DNA of 64,000 nt, taken from contig CM106586.1 in assembly GCA_048013815.1 (NCBI GenBank), positions 2,604,001 through 2,668,000 on the forward strand. The letters run 5' to 3'. A model generated the notes under the pieces. That model was not told where the DNA came from. It was given only the letters and a program-made list of their open reading frames with translations, and did no database searches. The translations under genes and the position numbers were made by a program. Source of the DNA: Setoptus koraiensis (taxonomy: Eukaryota; Arthropoda). Below, one piece after another: positions 54,401 through 64,000 of the stretch (position 1 is its first letter; every line of letters begins with the position of its first letter).

Positions 54401-56060
54401 AATCTGTTGGTTCCACGTTATGGATAGGTCTTCGTCAAGGGCGCATCATAGTAATAGACGCTAACTCTCCGGGGGAGTGGGTACAATTCAACTCTCTGGA
54501 TGTGCATTACGAAGTAACCTGCATAAGATATTTTGGCCATTTTGTGTATGTGGGTCTGATCAGTGGAGTCGTTGCCATTTACGACGCTGTGAATTTTGGT
54601 CAACCTTTATTGATACCATTGACTGAGTCACCGGTAACTTGCCTACTTCCTATTAATGAGCGTATATTTGCTTGCTCTCATAAAAAAGTGTGGATAATCA
54701 AGGGCACTGATGTTGTTGAAAATTTTCCAATGCAAAGCGAATGTGATGAAATAATTACTACTTTGGAAGAGGAACCGCGTCCAAACTTATTAGCACATTG
54801 TGGAAGTGGTTTATGGGTCAGCTTAATTGATTCACCTGTCGTTAAGCTATATCACGCCGAAACTTTGAAACATATGCGCGACATCAACATTGGAGATAGT
54901 ATTCGTAAAATATTGACTGATACTACCGAAGAGTTTAAGATCACTGTAACTTCCATGTTAGCCACTCGCGGTCTACTATGGATCGGAACAAATGTTGGTA
55001 TTGTTGCAACGTTGATGTTACCCAGACTTCAAGGTGTACCAGTAGCATCGGGCGGCATAGATATTGCTTTGCACAGATTTTTGGGGCCCGTAAACTTGCT
55101 TCTAAATCTATCATCGGGTGCTGACTGTGTTCCACAACTTCCAATCAACGCACGCAACTCGCAAGTCAATCCATCACGTCACGCGAACATAATAGAAAAG
55201 AATGAAGAAATGCAAATCTACGGTCAATATGCCGACCTGATGAACGTCAACGACTACATATCGGCGAGGTCTAGTAAACCAGGTTCAACAGACGTTGCTT
55301 CACCAAATAATTGGGATTTTCCAATGAATATCTCAAGCATGAACGTGTCAGATGATTCAACATCGACAGCATCGAGTGGTGCTATTTACCAACAACAGGA
55401 CGGCGGCGGCTTGATCAGGGTTCAGAGACAATCCGGTCAACCACCTCTGAAAACGAATCCAGAGGGCCCCATCCAGCAACAGCAATCCACAATGTCCCAA
55501 CAAGGCGTAGTTAAACAGCAATCTTTAGAATCAAACAATCTACAGCAAGTACCATACAAACCCCCTGACACCAATCACATTTATGAATGTACAACATCGT
55601 TGTATAATCAACAACAACAACAAAATCAAGGTGGAATTTCTGTAGCTCCCCAGGACTCTACTCAGATTACTCAAACTCAAGCCAACTATGAAACGCACCA
55701 GACCGCCGTTCCTGCTAAGATTTACGATCGGCCTCAACTCCAACAACATCTCATGCAAGCTCGAGCTCAAATCAACTCAACTTCCAGAAATCCTTACAGT
55801 CAGGCAACATATGGAATGGTTGGAAAGAATCCTACATTTCTCAACAATAAAACTGCACTGGTTTTAGCTGGAGGGAATGGTTAGTTATTATAAGGTGTCA
55901 CTCTATGGTTTACTTGAATGTACAACATAGGTTAACTGTATTTTATCCTTTTCTTTTCCTTAAATATTCTTGACAACATTCAGGTTATCAACGTCTTGTA
56001 TACGGAGACACATTTTCGCAAAATGCCGCCCACTGTATAATCTGGGAGCACAAATTATGA
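51448..56060 (+). CDS. ARHGEF10: ARHGEF10-type Rho guanine nucleotide exchange factor
   Basis: ARHGEF10 activates RhoA-class GTPases. The main exon (51448-55879) is followed by a 104-base intron (AATG|GTTAGT, ..CATTCAG) and a last exon (55984-56060), giving about 1502 residues. Residues 1-460 are Q/N-rich, with a basic patch before the DH domain. The DH domain is at about 468-661 (RRRRIVESIVESENSY, SMVKPVQRFPQFI, LKHTPRDHPDR), followed by a PH-like region to about 870 and a WD40-like propeller at about 905-1215. LYHAETLKHMRDINIG and MLPRLQGVP are ARHGEF10-specific. The spliced end LAGGNGYQRL followed by AAHCIIWEHKL matches the human ending VVCGGQG...VMVWQI and confirms the last intron. An upstream coding exon at 50312-50447 is possible, so the start is uncertain. 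Confidence 0.92.
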
Positions 56061-56134
56061 TGGTTTGCAAATTAGACGTAAATAGATAATTGTTAAACTA
56101 CTTTTTTAATTAATGCCTTCATTTTTGGTGTCAG

Positions 56135-56277
56135 AATTCATTTTCGAAGGAAACTCTTCTCCAGATGTTTCCAGCGAGCCACTACTTCAAATGAATGATA
56201 TGATATATCAAGACAACAAAACAGCGGACTTCAGAAAAACAAGTCCCGCCATAACTAAATCTCAGAAAGAGCTGTAG
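56135..56277 (+). CDS. Candidate alternative last exon of ARHGEF10
   Basis: Polypyrimidine-rich sequence and TTGGTGTCAG precede 56135. Splicing from the ARHGEF10 donor at 55879 is in phase and gives E-FIFEGNSSPDVSSEPLLQ and about 28 more polar residues before TAG at 56275. This tail would replace the conserved propeller-closing end. No homology is recognised. Confidence 0.35.
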
Positions 56278-57104
56278 GACTACTTTTATTTTCTCATTGA
56301 TTGATACCACCGATGGGAGGCTTACATCATTTGCTAAGTCAAGTTTGTTCTATTCACATATTCCCAAAGGTCTCCTCTAACTTTTACTACATTATTATCA
56401 AAGTGTATAGACTCACATTAAATCACATCAGCATATATCCTAAGACCGATTGTTTCAGATATATATTTGTCTCGTTGTCTGCTCGACAAATTTCACGAAT
56501 CTTTTCGCGATAGGAAGCTGCCTCTATCACTTTCTTAAACAATACCACAGCAATCGCAACGGAATTTTGTATACGTTCACAAAAGAAGTTACTTCATTGT
56601 GGCAGTATTAAACTATTCAACCATAACAAACAAGTAGAAAAAATTCATTAGGTGCAGATCACACATGTATTCTATCAAAACCAAAATACTTAAGAAATGT
56701 CTTTAGTCAAGTTGGTCAAGTAAATTTAATCGTCCGTGATAGGTGCTTATTTATTTATGATTTTCAACTTTTTTTGATCCGTCCATCGATACGGTTGTGG
56801 ATATTGAATATTTTACATTTGTATTGAATAAATAATTGTCATGTCTTGGCAATAGGTTCGTGATATGAACGCGTCACGATAATCTATCGTTGAGTCGAAA
56901 GGAAAATAAATCTGCTACTCCGAGAAATGACCAATGTAAACTTGGATTCAGGGAAGCATAGATGTTCGCATATTAGAATAACAAGCCTTGAATGATTAGT
57001 GTGAATAATATTAGTCTAACATTTGTAAGAGGTAGAATCAGCAGGTGCAGTTTTACTCACCCCTATCTATCTGGCACACTTATATCAATCATCTCTTCCG
57101 ATCA
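56278..57104. other. ARHGEF10 3' flank
   Basis: Apart from the RCC1L-derived segment I see no gene. The first AATAAA after either ARHGEF10 stop is the one inside that segment, with another near 56908. On the minus strand the same segment offers a TTTATT at about 56750, a candidate poly(A) signal for the 57105-57698 gene. Confidence 0.4.
56651..56868 (+). pseudogene. Duplicated 3' fragment of RCC1L
   Basis: GTGCAGATCACACATG and following bases match the RCC1L end (residues GVDHTCILSKPK, here GADHTCILSKPK). After about 47 bases there is an extra 40-base segment with no counterpart. The match then resumes at AGGTGCTTATTTATTTATGA and runs through the AATAAA (56827-56832) to TTCGTGATATGAA. Identity is about 90% by eye. 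The RCC1L stop is changed to TAC and the frame stays open for about 46 more codons. Because the match extends past the poly(A) signal, this is DNA duplication and not retroposition. Confidence 0.85.
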
Positions 57105-57698
57105 TTAGCAACTGTCTGATATTTTGCACCAGATCTGCTGGAACACATTTTTGTTTTCATTTTGGTTGTTCACTTTGTTGTTGGCAGCTTGTTGTTTCTT
57201 CATCTCAACAAATCTTCTTAGTGGCTCGCCATAGATTTTACGAACAACTGTATCTGCCTCAACAAGTTTCTCTAAACGCGGTAGATCCTCGTCGTTAATG
57301 GGTAACTTGAACGGTTCATCGTCAACTCTAGCAAGCTGTAAAACTTCTTCTCTTGAAAGCATTTTGTACAGTTCAGTCAGACTGGAATCCTCAACGAACA
57401 GTTTGTTCTTTGGATGACTCCTGTAAAGATTTCTGATGTCCTGGACAAAATTATTGACTTCATCAAATGATTTGGGTCCTTCGTGTTGTTCTAGTAACAA
57501 CTTGATCTGGCCAGTAGTCTTTTTATCAGCCTCCGAAAAGACATCAGATGGTTGATTGGCTGGATTTTGCTGTTGTGCTTGATGATTATTGGCCGCAGCA
57601 ATTGGATCTGCTCTTACAATTATGGTCAAAAGTATAGATTGGACAATAATAGTGGCAGCTATGCAACAGGCTGAATTTTGGAGGTATTTAGTATTCAT
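57105..57698 (-). CDS. Unrecognised secreted protein, 197 residues
   Basis: I do not recognise this protein. The N-terminus has a clear signal peptide (CCIAATIIVQSILLTIIVRA, cleavage likely near residue 30). A Q/N/A-rich linker follows, then a charged, mainly helical region of about 130 residues and a C-terminal tail with two cysteines (WCKISDSC). Blocks such as FVQDIRNLYRSHPKNKLFVE and VVRKIYGEPLRRFVEMK resemble the repeat of the 680-residue neighbour (IVDFARHPNRDAFVDMK), hinting at a shared origin. It lies on the same strand as that gene, 2 kb downstream of it. No transmembrane segment apart from the signal is seen. Expression and function cannot be inferred. Confidence 0.6.
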   Translation of the reverse strand: MNTKYLQNSACCIAATIIVQSILLTIIVRADPIAAANNHQAQQQNPANQPSDVFSEADKKTTGQIKLLLEQHEGPKSFDEVNNFVQDIRNLYRSHPKNKLFVEDSSLTELYKMLSREEVLQLARVDDEPFKLPINDEDLPRLEKLVEADTVVRKIYGEPLRRFVEMKKQQAANNKVNNQNENKNVFQQIWCKISDSC

Positions 57699-58684
57699 CT
57701 TAAATGTTTTATTATTAGTAATGATATTCGTTTTTCTGTTGTTGTCAATTATATTTTAGAACAGATTATTAACTATGTTAAATTTATTTTGTAAATAGCG
57801 TGGAAATAGAAATAATTTAGTTGTCACTAGTTTAAATGTAAAGTATCAATGATTCAGGAATGTGAGTATTGTTTGTTGATGGTTCGCGCTCGTAAGGTAA
57901 AATTGGTATTTGCTCGGCATTCCACTACATAGTAGCACTATGCCACTAGCTGAGAGTTGTCGCTGTTGCCGTTGTTGTCGCTTCTTTCGCGTACTAGTTG
58001 AATCAAATATATCGTTAGAAAATTTCTGACCACCATTACTGACTCATAGGATTTTACCATCTCTGTCCGTCTCTCGCTCTGTCTCTTCTATGTGGCATGG
58101 CACAAATCACTTGAAAACTGCTACACCAACCAACCTGTTTTGCGCGAAATGAAGTCTCTTTTCCTTTTAAATAAGGCCACTTGTAAGATAAGGGACATGT
58201 GATAATAATTTTAAAGATGAAAGCTTTATCGAATTCTATACCTCAACACTTAGACACACATTATCTGATTTTATTTCTTTTCTCGATTCCGTAGAAAATA
58301 TACCGGGTTTTTGATTATTACATTCATTCACGACAACAAACTAGCTATCTTATCTGATATCGACCGGTCTTCCAAACATATAGATTCAGTTTGACCTAGC
58401 CTCATATTTGTATCCCAAATCAACCAGCATTCGTCAGTTTGAATCTGAAACGATACTCAATTATAGAGAAGAATTTTATCTAAGTTGAAAATCTCAGTCT
58501 TAATACGTCATCGTGGTACATTATCAGGGCAGTGTTCGTCTCCGCGAGCATAAGACCCCTGCAAGACCGAATCAACGTCTGTTTTTATTAAAAGTTTTGA
58601 TGTATTAACTGTAATTGACTCGCTAGTTCGGTTTACTGAATCGTCTTACGTTATGACCTGTAGACGAGTCTGTTGACATTTTCT

Positions 58685-58718
<34 letters not shown>

Positions 58719-59733
58719 ACAAGATGCCTAGTGTGCCTATTCGGCATAAATTCTGAGCCATTAATAGTTACATGAAAACTCAACCAGATGTAACCACTGT
58801 AGTGATGTAATCGACGACGCTATACGTAATGAACCAAAAGTCAGTCAACTAATGCGCTTAAGAGTGTAGCATAGAGCGTAGTAGAATAGGCGAGGCCACA
58901 TACTTAATTTAGAGTGTTTTGATAGATAATCGTGGTTTATCACTATCATCTATAGAATTCAAAAAATTACACTATATCAATTGAGTGATCTACACTAGTG
59001 GACAGTATGTTCGTGAACTGTCTCTTTGAAATCTCCGTTTATTCATTAACTATGTTCAAGTGGATGTATTTACAACTAATCACAGTAGACGAGTCCAAGC
59101 TAATTTCGAATACAGTGAGATGAACTATCCTGAGGTTGCCAACTGCATTGATTTTTCGACAAATCTATAAGGATTTGTTACTGTTTGTATTATTGTCCTC
59201 AAGATTAAGCCTGCCACAACGACGAGGTTTCAAGCGAGTGAAATAATGACGAGACTTGCGACCAACGAGAGTAGTCGAATGGTAAACAGCGGAATGTTTT
59301 TTCTTTCGATAGAATTCCAGTAAACTCTTATGCAAGACAGGGTATGGTCTTCTTGTTACTTTAGCCGGCCTTGCCAATCAATGGGAATCTTGTTCATGAA
59401 TCGTTAGGACTTATGTTGTAAGCTGCACTGTAGCATTGCGAACTGATGGTGCCCGGTACAATTGAGTTATTCTAGTGGACGTTCGCGAGCAACTGACCGT
59501 ATTGTTGGAAAGAAACCTCAAGAAAAATACTACCCATCCAGTGAATATCTAAAAAATAGCCCGAAAATAACCTTACGTAGGCTATACGACTTGGCTGAAC
59601 AGGACCACTCAGAATAAGAAAAAAATGAAAACTGTCTAACTTTACTATGTTTACGTTCTTTCGTCGTTTTGCTTTTTTGGGTCGCGCACAACGTCAAACA
59701 AATATTGCCATAATTTTCCTAGTATTCGAGTTT
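57699..59733. other. Intergenic region between two secreted-protein genes
   Basis: I see no supported gene in these 2 kb. A 70-residue basic minus frame at 59165-59377 has no ATG. A short GA/GACA simple-sequence run lies near 58687-58720. Confidence 0.4.
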
Positions 59734-61776
59734 CTATCGCTGCAACTTGTTCTCCTTCCTCAGTTGGGCCTCTCTCAATTTGTTGGCATCAAGGAACACT
59801 TTTGTTCTATGTAAGACTGCGGATGTCGCACTCGGTGATTGCGATTTGTAACGTGGCGCGGCGTTATCATACCAAGTGCTCAATTCATTGATGAACTGGT
59901 AAAACAATTGCCTCTTCTTGTCGACGTATTTAGTGGCGTCCTCGTAACGGTTGTAACAGAGATCCTCTAATTTGTTGAAAATGGTGACATATTTTTGCAC
60001 TTTGTTCAACTCAACTGTCCTACCTTTGATTGCGCACAAGTCGCCTAACCATTCGCGGCAATCTAAAACCTCATCAGTCTTTAATGGAACATCTTTCTTG
60101 TCGGCGTTTTTGCCGGGATTTTTGGACACGTAAGGCACTTTGTTGGCCTCGCTCATCTCGATTCGCTCAATGAATTTCTGTCTGGCAGGATCGCGACAGA
60201 ATTCAACGACGTCCTGGTTTATTTCATCTGGATGCGAATCAATTTTTTCGTTCAATTCACTCAATAGTTTCTTGTAATCCTCAATAGTTGCGCAATAGCG
60301 ACTGGGTATGTCGTCTTCGTAATTCTCCAATGTCTTCATATCAACGAAGGCATCTCTGTTTGGATGTCGAGCAAAGTCCACGATCTCTGGCGCTATATTG
60401 ACTGCTTGTTGCCCCTCAACCAATCGTCTCAGCTTTTCTAAAATATTGGTGTAATCTTTGATATCTTGACAATCGGGGTTGATTTTGCCCTGCTCAAAAT
60501 CCTTCAATAACTGCATATATATGAACGCTTTTCTTGCTGGATCTCTTGCAAAATCAACAATATATTTGGGTATTATGTTACTGTAATCCTGAGCCTTTTC
60601 GTTTTGATCACACTGCTCAATCAGTTGGTCCAAAATGGAAATATAATCTTGGGTATTCGAACATTTGTCGCTCGCTTCTCCTTGCTCATAGTTCTCAAGA
60701 TAGCTCTTTTTCACAAATGCCTCTCTCATTGGATGCTTGGCAAAATAAACAATAAATCGCGGAATTTTACCTGGATTGTCATCAATTAATTCGTTCAATT
60801 CATTCAAAATAGTCACGTAATCATCAATTTTTTTGCATTTTTCACTCGCAACACCCTTCTCGAAATCCCCCAGGATCTTCTCGTAGTTTTCTGCCTTGTA
60901 AAGCATCTGAGAATACAATTTCAGCGTGTTTAGACGTTGTTGCTCTTTTAAAAATTGCTCAACACTCACTGGTATCATGAGTCCGTCCTGGAGTGCCATC
61001 TCTTGCAGTTCCGTCAGGGCCTCAATCCAATCTTTGTAGTCGTTTGGCTTGGAGAATTCTCTCTCCTCAATGGCAGCCACTTTATCCATTAATGGCTGAT
61101 ATCTGTGGCTAGGCGGTGGATCTCTGTTTTGTGGTGTCGTTGTTCCCGTCGCAGAACGACGCCCAGCGACATAGTCAGCTAAACCATTGGCGGTTGCTTG
61201 ATCATGCCGATAGATCAGATATTCTATGCAGTCAAGAAGATCATTTTGGACCGCAACAGAGTACGATGACGTTCCGTCGGATTCTTTCTCCGAATCTAGC
61301 GACGACATTATGGTGAGTATGCGACCCAGAGCATCAAATTGTCTGTCACTGATCAATTTGCTCAAAATGTTGGCGTCGGGCTGTTGCGTTTCGTCCAAAT
61401 GTTCATCAGCCAGCTCCCTGACGGCCGGCAATGTGCGAATATTTGGTTGCATAATCAATTTGTAGTAACGCGAACACATACTGGCAAGATTTGTGTCACC
61501 GACAAATATATGCAGTTTTTCAGCGGCATCGGACAATGTAATTATTGAAGACCTTTTCTCATTCGTGTTGGAAATCGTATCGAGAGTCTCGAAAAACTTC
61601 ACTAGATTATTGACGCGACCAGCGTCACTATCGTACGGGTAATCCGATGGCGATTCTAGGCTAATTGATTGGGCCGTGGCCAAACACGCATAAAGAGCTA
61701 TCATACTCAGAGTGCCCAATAGTATTCGAATTATTGGTGCCATCCCAACAAGCAACTTTCTTGCTGTTATTTTCAT
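59734..61776 (-). CDS. Secreted protein with at least four tandem ~60-residue repeats
   Basis: This protein is unrecognised. It is an intact 680-residue single exon with a strong signal peptide (IIRILLGTLSMIALYACLATA, cleavage near 35). Residues about 295-540 hold four tandem repeats of 58-64 residues. The shared pattern is LxxYExG, a cysteine about eight residues on, then DYxxILxxL, then IVDFARxPxRxAF. Copies read DDYVTILNELNELID, QDYISILDQLIEQCD, KDYTNILEKLRRLVE and EDYKKLLSELNEKID in that block. Weaker half-copies flank the array (DYKDWIEALTELQEM before it, QKYVTIFNKLEDL after it). Each repeat looks all-helical with one cysteine, so cysteines could pair between repeats. There is no transmembrane segment or known domain. 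It is probably extracellular; a salivary, cuticular or haemolymph role would be guesswork. Confidence 0.7.
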   Translation of the reverse strand: MKITARKLLVGMAPIIRILLGTLSMIALYACLATAQSISLESPSDYPYDSDAGRVNNLVKFFETLDTISNTNEKRSSIITLSDAAEKLHIFVGDTNLASMCSRYYKLIMQPNIRTLPAVRELADEHLDETQQPDANILSKLISDRQFDALGRILTIMSSLDSEKESDGTSSYSVAVQNDLLDCIEYLIYRHDQATANGLADYVAGRRSATGTTTPQNRDPPPSHRYQPLMDKVAAIEEREFSKPNDYKDWIEALTELQEMALQDGLMIPVSVEQFLKEQQRLNTLKLYSQMLYKAENYEKILGDFEKGVASEKCKKIDDYVTILNELNELIDDNPGKIPRFIVYFAKHPMREAFVKKSYLENYEQGEASDKCSNTQDYISILDQLIEQCDQNEKAQDYSNIIPKYIVDFARDPARKAFIYMQLLKDFEQGKINPDCQDIKDYTNILEKLRRLVEGQQAVNIAPEIVDFARHPNRDAFVDMKTLENYEDDIPSRYCATIEDYKKLLSELNEKIDSHPDEINQDVVEFCRDPARQKFIERIEMSEANKVPYVSKNPGKNADKKDVPLKTDEVLDCREWLGDLCAIKGRTVELNKVQKYVTIFNKLEDLCYNRYEDATKYVDKKRQLFYQFINELSTWYDNAAPRYKSQSPSATSAVLHRTKVFLDANKLREAQLRKENKLQR
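60165..60900 (-). repeat. Coding tandem repeat array, four units
   Basis: Four units of roughly 175-190 bases, best seen at the protein level. The boundaries fall near 60720, 60530 and 60350. DNA identity between units is low, so the array is old. Confidence 0.7.
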
Positions 61777-62715
61777 GCAAATTGAGCTCGACCGATGAAC
61801 AATATGCCTGTAGCAGTCGACAACTAAATACCGATCATAATAGCGTTATCAAAATGATATAGTCTCTCTAGCTATCTCTGTTTTCTCTTTCTGGAAGAAT
61901 CGTCTGTCGCAGTATCATGACGATTCGTCACGAGCAAATCCAAACTTATCGTATGAGTCGCAAGGCTGAAGGATAAAAATAGCCACCCCAGGAATGCTAA
62001 CCAGTGCTGCTGCTCGCGATCCAAACTTGCGATCCAAACTATTTTAATCTTTTCACTCAATGATGTCATTATGGAAGCAAGTTGCACAACCACATGACTC
62101 GTGCACCATGAGTTCATGGCACTGTCACATTTGTCACAAAGTTTCCTACTCTTAGAGCCGTTTTTGATATTTTCCAACTTTACTCCCGAAACTTCCGGCT
62201 ATTCTCTTCGAGCCATTTTCGCAGACAAAAATATAAGTTGATTGAAAAATTCTCACAAGCCATTCAATATCAATTATTATTATTTATTGTGTATATTTAT
62301 AGAAAATCAATTTTCAACTATAACAATGAACGTTTTATATTTTAATCATTAGACTAATATAGGGGTGTTCTAGGCTTGTTTTTGATTTGCCTCAAAGTAC
62401 CTGTATCTGATCTAAAGTAGCTGTTCCATAGACGTTTGGGCGAAAAAATTTTCCGTGAATTTCACTAAATAAGACGCGGTCGTCATAGCGCAACAAACCA
62501 CACGCACTGTGTTGGGCTTTTGTGGAATGCTTGTTTTTGTTGAATCAGCTGGCTTTTTAATGTGAGCAAGATAACCCACTTTGCTAGAATTCTATTTGAA
62601 GGTTCTCACTTGTCTTATTTACTATCACCAGTTTCTCTAGTGATTGGTTCATAAAACCCATTACATACATCTATTATTATTTTATTTTCTTATAACCAAT
62701 TGTTAGATATTCGAG
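61777..62715. other. Divergent promoter region before MFAP1
   Basis: A minus frame at 61872-62177 starts without ATG and looks accidental. The region should contain the promoters of the secreted repeat protein (-) and MFAP1 (+). No clear TATA box is seen at either start. Confidence 0.4.
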
Positions 62716-63987
62716 ATGGCCACATCATCATCCGGCGCCATCCCCATCATCAATGAGAAAGGAGAGAGATCTATGCAAAGGGTCAAAGTTGAACGTTATG
62801 TATCTGGAAAGAAACCAAAATATGCACCAGAAGATTCATCCAGCGATGAAGATCTATATGATTTGGATGAGCAAGTTGAATCTAACGAAGATGATGAACT
62901 AAACGATGAGGACGAAAAAGTTCTAGTCCATGATGAACCCCTGGAGCTTCCAGACGACCAAGATTGTGATGATCCCAGGTTAGCAAAATTGAAGAAGATC
63001 GCAAACAAACAATCTCATGCCGGATCTAGTCGTCTCAGAACGTTAACTAGAGTCACACCAGATAGAGACTCATATCATGATAAATTAAACAAAGAGAGTC
63101 TCGTTGACGATGACGATGATTCCGATTCAGATATCAGGCGTCGTCATGCATTGGCTCGCAATAGAAAGAAATTTGCCCCAGCATCTGACTTTACTCAGGC
63201 GAAACAAGAGGAACACAAATCAGATTCAGAGTCGAGCGAGGAGGAAAGTTCAGACGAAAGTTGCGAGGAAGACGATTCCGAACCCCGCCTGATGCCCATT
63301 TTCATTCCAAAAAGTGAAAGGCAAGACCCATCTAAGATCCAAGATGAAGAAAAAGACAAAAGAAAACTAGCTGAGGAAAGTCGAATGCAAACACTCAAAA
63401 TGATTGAAGAAGATATTAGGAGGCAACAGGCGCTGGAGCCAGATCAAGGTGATCATGAAATAACAAAAACAGCCATCGAGTCTGTCAACACGGACGACGA
63501 AGAAGACAGAGAGCTAGCCTACGAAGAATGGAAACTGCGCGAACTCAAACGAATCCAGAGGGATAGAGCGCAAAAAGAATCACTCAAGGAAACCAGTGAG
63601 GAGGCACAAAAAATAAGGAAGATGACCGAAGAGGAGAGAGAGATATACCTTGCTAAGAATCCAAAAGAAACAGTTAATGATATGCCTAAAGGAAGGATGA
63701 AGTATCTTCAGAGATATTATCATAAAGGCGCTTTCTATCTTGATGAAGATAGTGATGTGTTCAAACGTGATTTCCAGCAGCCAACATTGGAAGATCGTTT
63801 GGACAGAACTAATCTACCGCAAGCGATGCAGGTGAAGAACTTTGGTCGAAGTGGTAGAACAAAATACACTCATCTCGCTGACCAAGATACTACCAAATCT
63901 GACAATCCCTGGTCCTCGATAAATACCATTAACAAAAAGTTTTATGAGACAAAGGCCGGCGGTCTTAAAGACTACGACAAAAAATAA
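62716..63987 (+). CDS. MFAP1: MFAP1, spliceosomal microfibril-associated protein 1
   Basis: MFAP1 is a spliceosome (B complex) protein that partners Prp38; its name reflects an older cell-matrix assignment. This single exon encodes 423 residues (human 439). The N-terminus has the conserved KVERYVSGKKPKYA block near 25-40. Acidic D/E/S-rich segments (about 40-75 and 110-185) alternate with charged helices. The C-terminal half carries YEEWKLRELKRIQRDR (about 270), MKYLQRYYHKGAFY and the strongly conserved MQVKNFGRSGRTKYTHL near 370, followed by DQDTT and a short K-rich end. The ATG is the first in frame, in good context. The stop lies 13 bases before the window edge, so the poly(A) site is outside. 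Confidence 0.95.
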   Translation: MATSSSGAIPIINEKGERSMQRVKVERYVSGKKPKYAPEDSSSDEDLYDLDEQVESNEDDELNDEDEKVLVHDEPLELPDDQDCDDPRLAKLKKIANKQSHAGSSRLRTLTRVTPDRDSYHDKLNKESLVDDDDDSDSDIRRRHALARNRKKFAPASDFTQAKQEEHKSDSESSEEESSDESCEEDDSEPRLMPIFIPKSERQDPSKIQDEEKDKRKLAEESRMQTLKMIEEDIRRQQALEPDQGDHEITKTAIESVNTDDEEDRELAYEEWKLRELKRIQRDRAQKESLKETSEEAQKIRKMTEEEREIYLAKNPKETVNDMPKGRMKYLQRYYHKGAFYLDEDSDVFKRDFQQPTLEDRLDRTNLPQAMQVKNFGRSGRTKYTHLADQDTTKSDNPWSSINTINKKFYETKAGGLKDYDKK

Positions 63988-64000
63988 CAATATATTTATT

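Noticed and set aside
59165-59377. Basic 70-residue minus-strand frame resembling an antimicrobial-type peptide
   Set aside because: It begins at a TTG with an in-frame stop just upstream and no ATG; no convincing acceptor was found, and there is no signal peptide.
61872-62177. 101-residue minus frame with cysteines
   Set aside because: It starts at a non-ATG codon after an in-frame stop, and the hydrophobic and charged segments show no family pattern.

Overview
This is nuclear DNA from an arthropod-like animal. Every recognisable gene is a metazoan housekeeping or developmental gene: NUAK kinase, afadin/canoe, a large cadherin, ARHGEF10, UBF, MFAP1, VPS45, VPS37, RCC1L, UQCRQ and ABITRAM. 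The DNA is AT-rich, with many polyQ/polyN tracts and CA/GT and trinucleotide microsatellites. The most telling trait is intron poverty. A 10.4-kb NUAK, a 6.5-kb cadherin, a 3.6-kb canoe, and UBF, RCC1L and MFAP1 are each a single open exon, although their vertebrate relatives have many introns. The few introns left are mostly about 0.1-0.2 kb, in VPS45, VPS37, ARHGEF10 and one small secreted or membrane protein. This suggests a lineage with massive intron loss. An acariform mite, perhaps an eriophyoid-type one, is my tentative guess; the sequence does not prove it.

Layout. 0-2.5 kb: 3' end of an unknown + gene converging on a TOX-like HMG-box gene (-). 2.5-6.2 kb: microsatellite-rich DNA. 6.2-7.0 kb: ABITRAM (+). 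8.9-9.65 kb: a three-exon six-cysteine small protein (+) that I do not recognise. 12.1-18.6 kb: large cadherin (+), flanked by a 99-bp direct repeat. 19.2-21.2 kb: VPS45 (-), head-to-head with an XRCC2-like gene (+) that lacks a P-loop. 22.8 kb: UQCRQ (+). 23.1-24.9 kb: polyQ protein with a transposon-type helix-turn-helix module (-). 25-29 kb: gene-poor, with three coding-like scraps. 29.1-39.5 kb: NUAK (+). 40.6-42.8 kb: UBF-like gene (+), converging on VPS37 (-). 43.8-47.4 kb: canoe/afadin (-). 48.8-50.2 kb: RCC1L (+). 51.4-56.1 kb: ARHGEF10 (+). 56.65-56.87 kb: a duplicated 3' end of RCC1L. 57.1-57.7 and 59.7-61.8 kb: two unrecognised secreted proteins (-), the larger built of tandem repeats. 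62.7-64.0 kb: MFAP1 (+).

The genes do not form one pathway. VPS45 and VPS37 both act in endosomal traffic. Canoe, the cadherin, NUAK and ARHGEF10 all act at the cortex, junctions or actomyosin. UBF, MFAP1, the HMG-box protein and the HTH protein are nuclear. No rRNA, tRNA, CRISPR array or virus-like element was recognised. The most novel items are the secreted tandem-repeat protein and its possible paralogue, the six-cysteine protein, the afadin without an FHA domain, the UBF with its acidic region at the N-terminus, and a duplicated RCC1L 3' end that may now supply the poly(A) signal of ARHGEF10.
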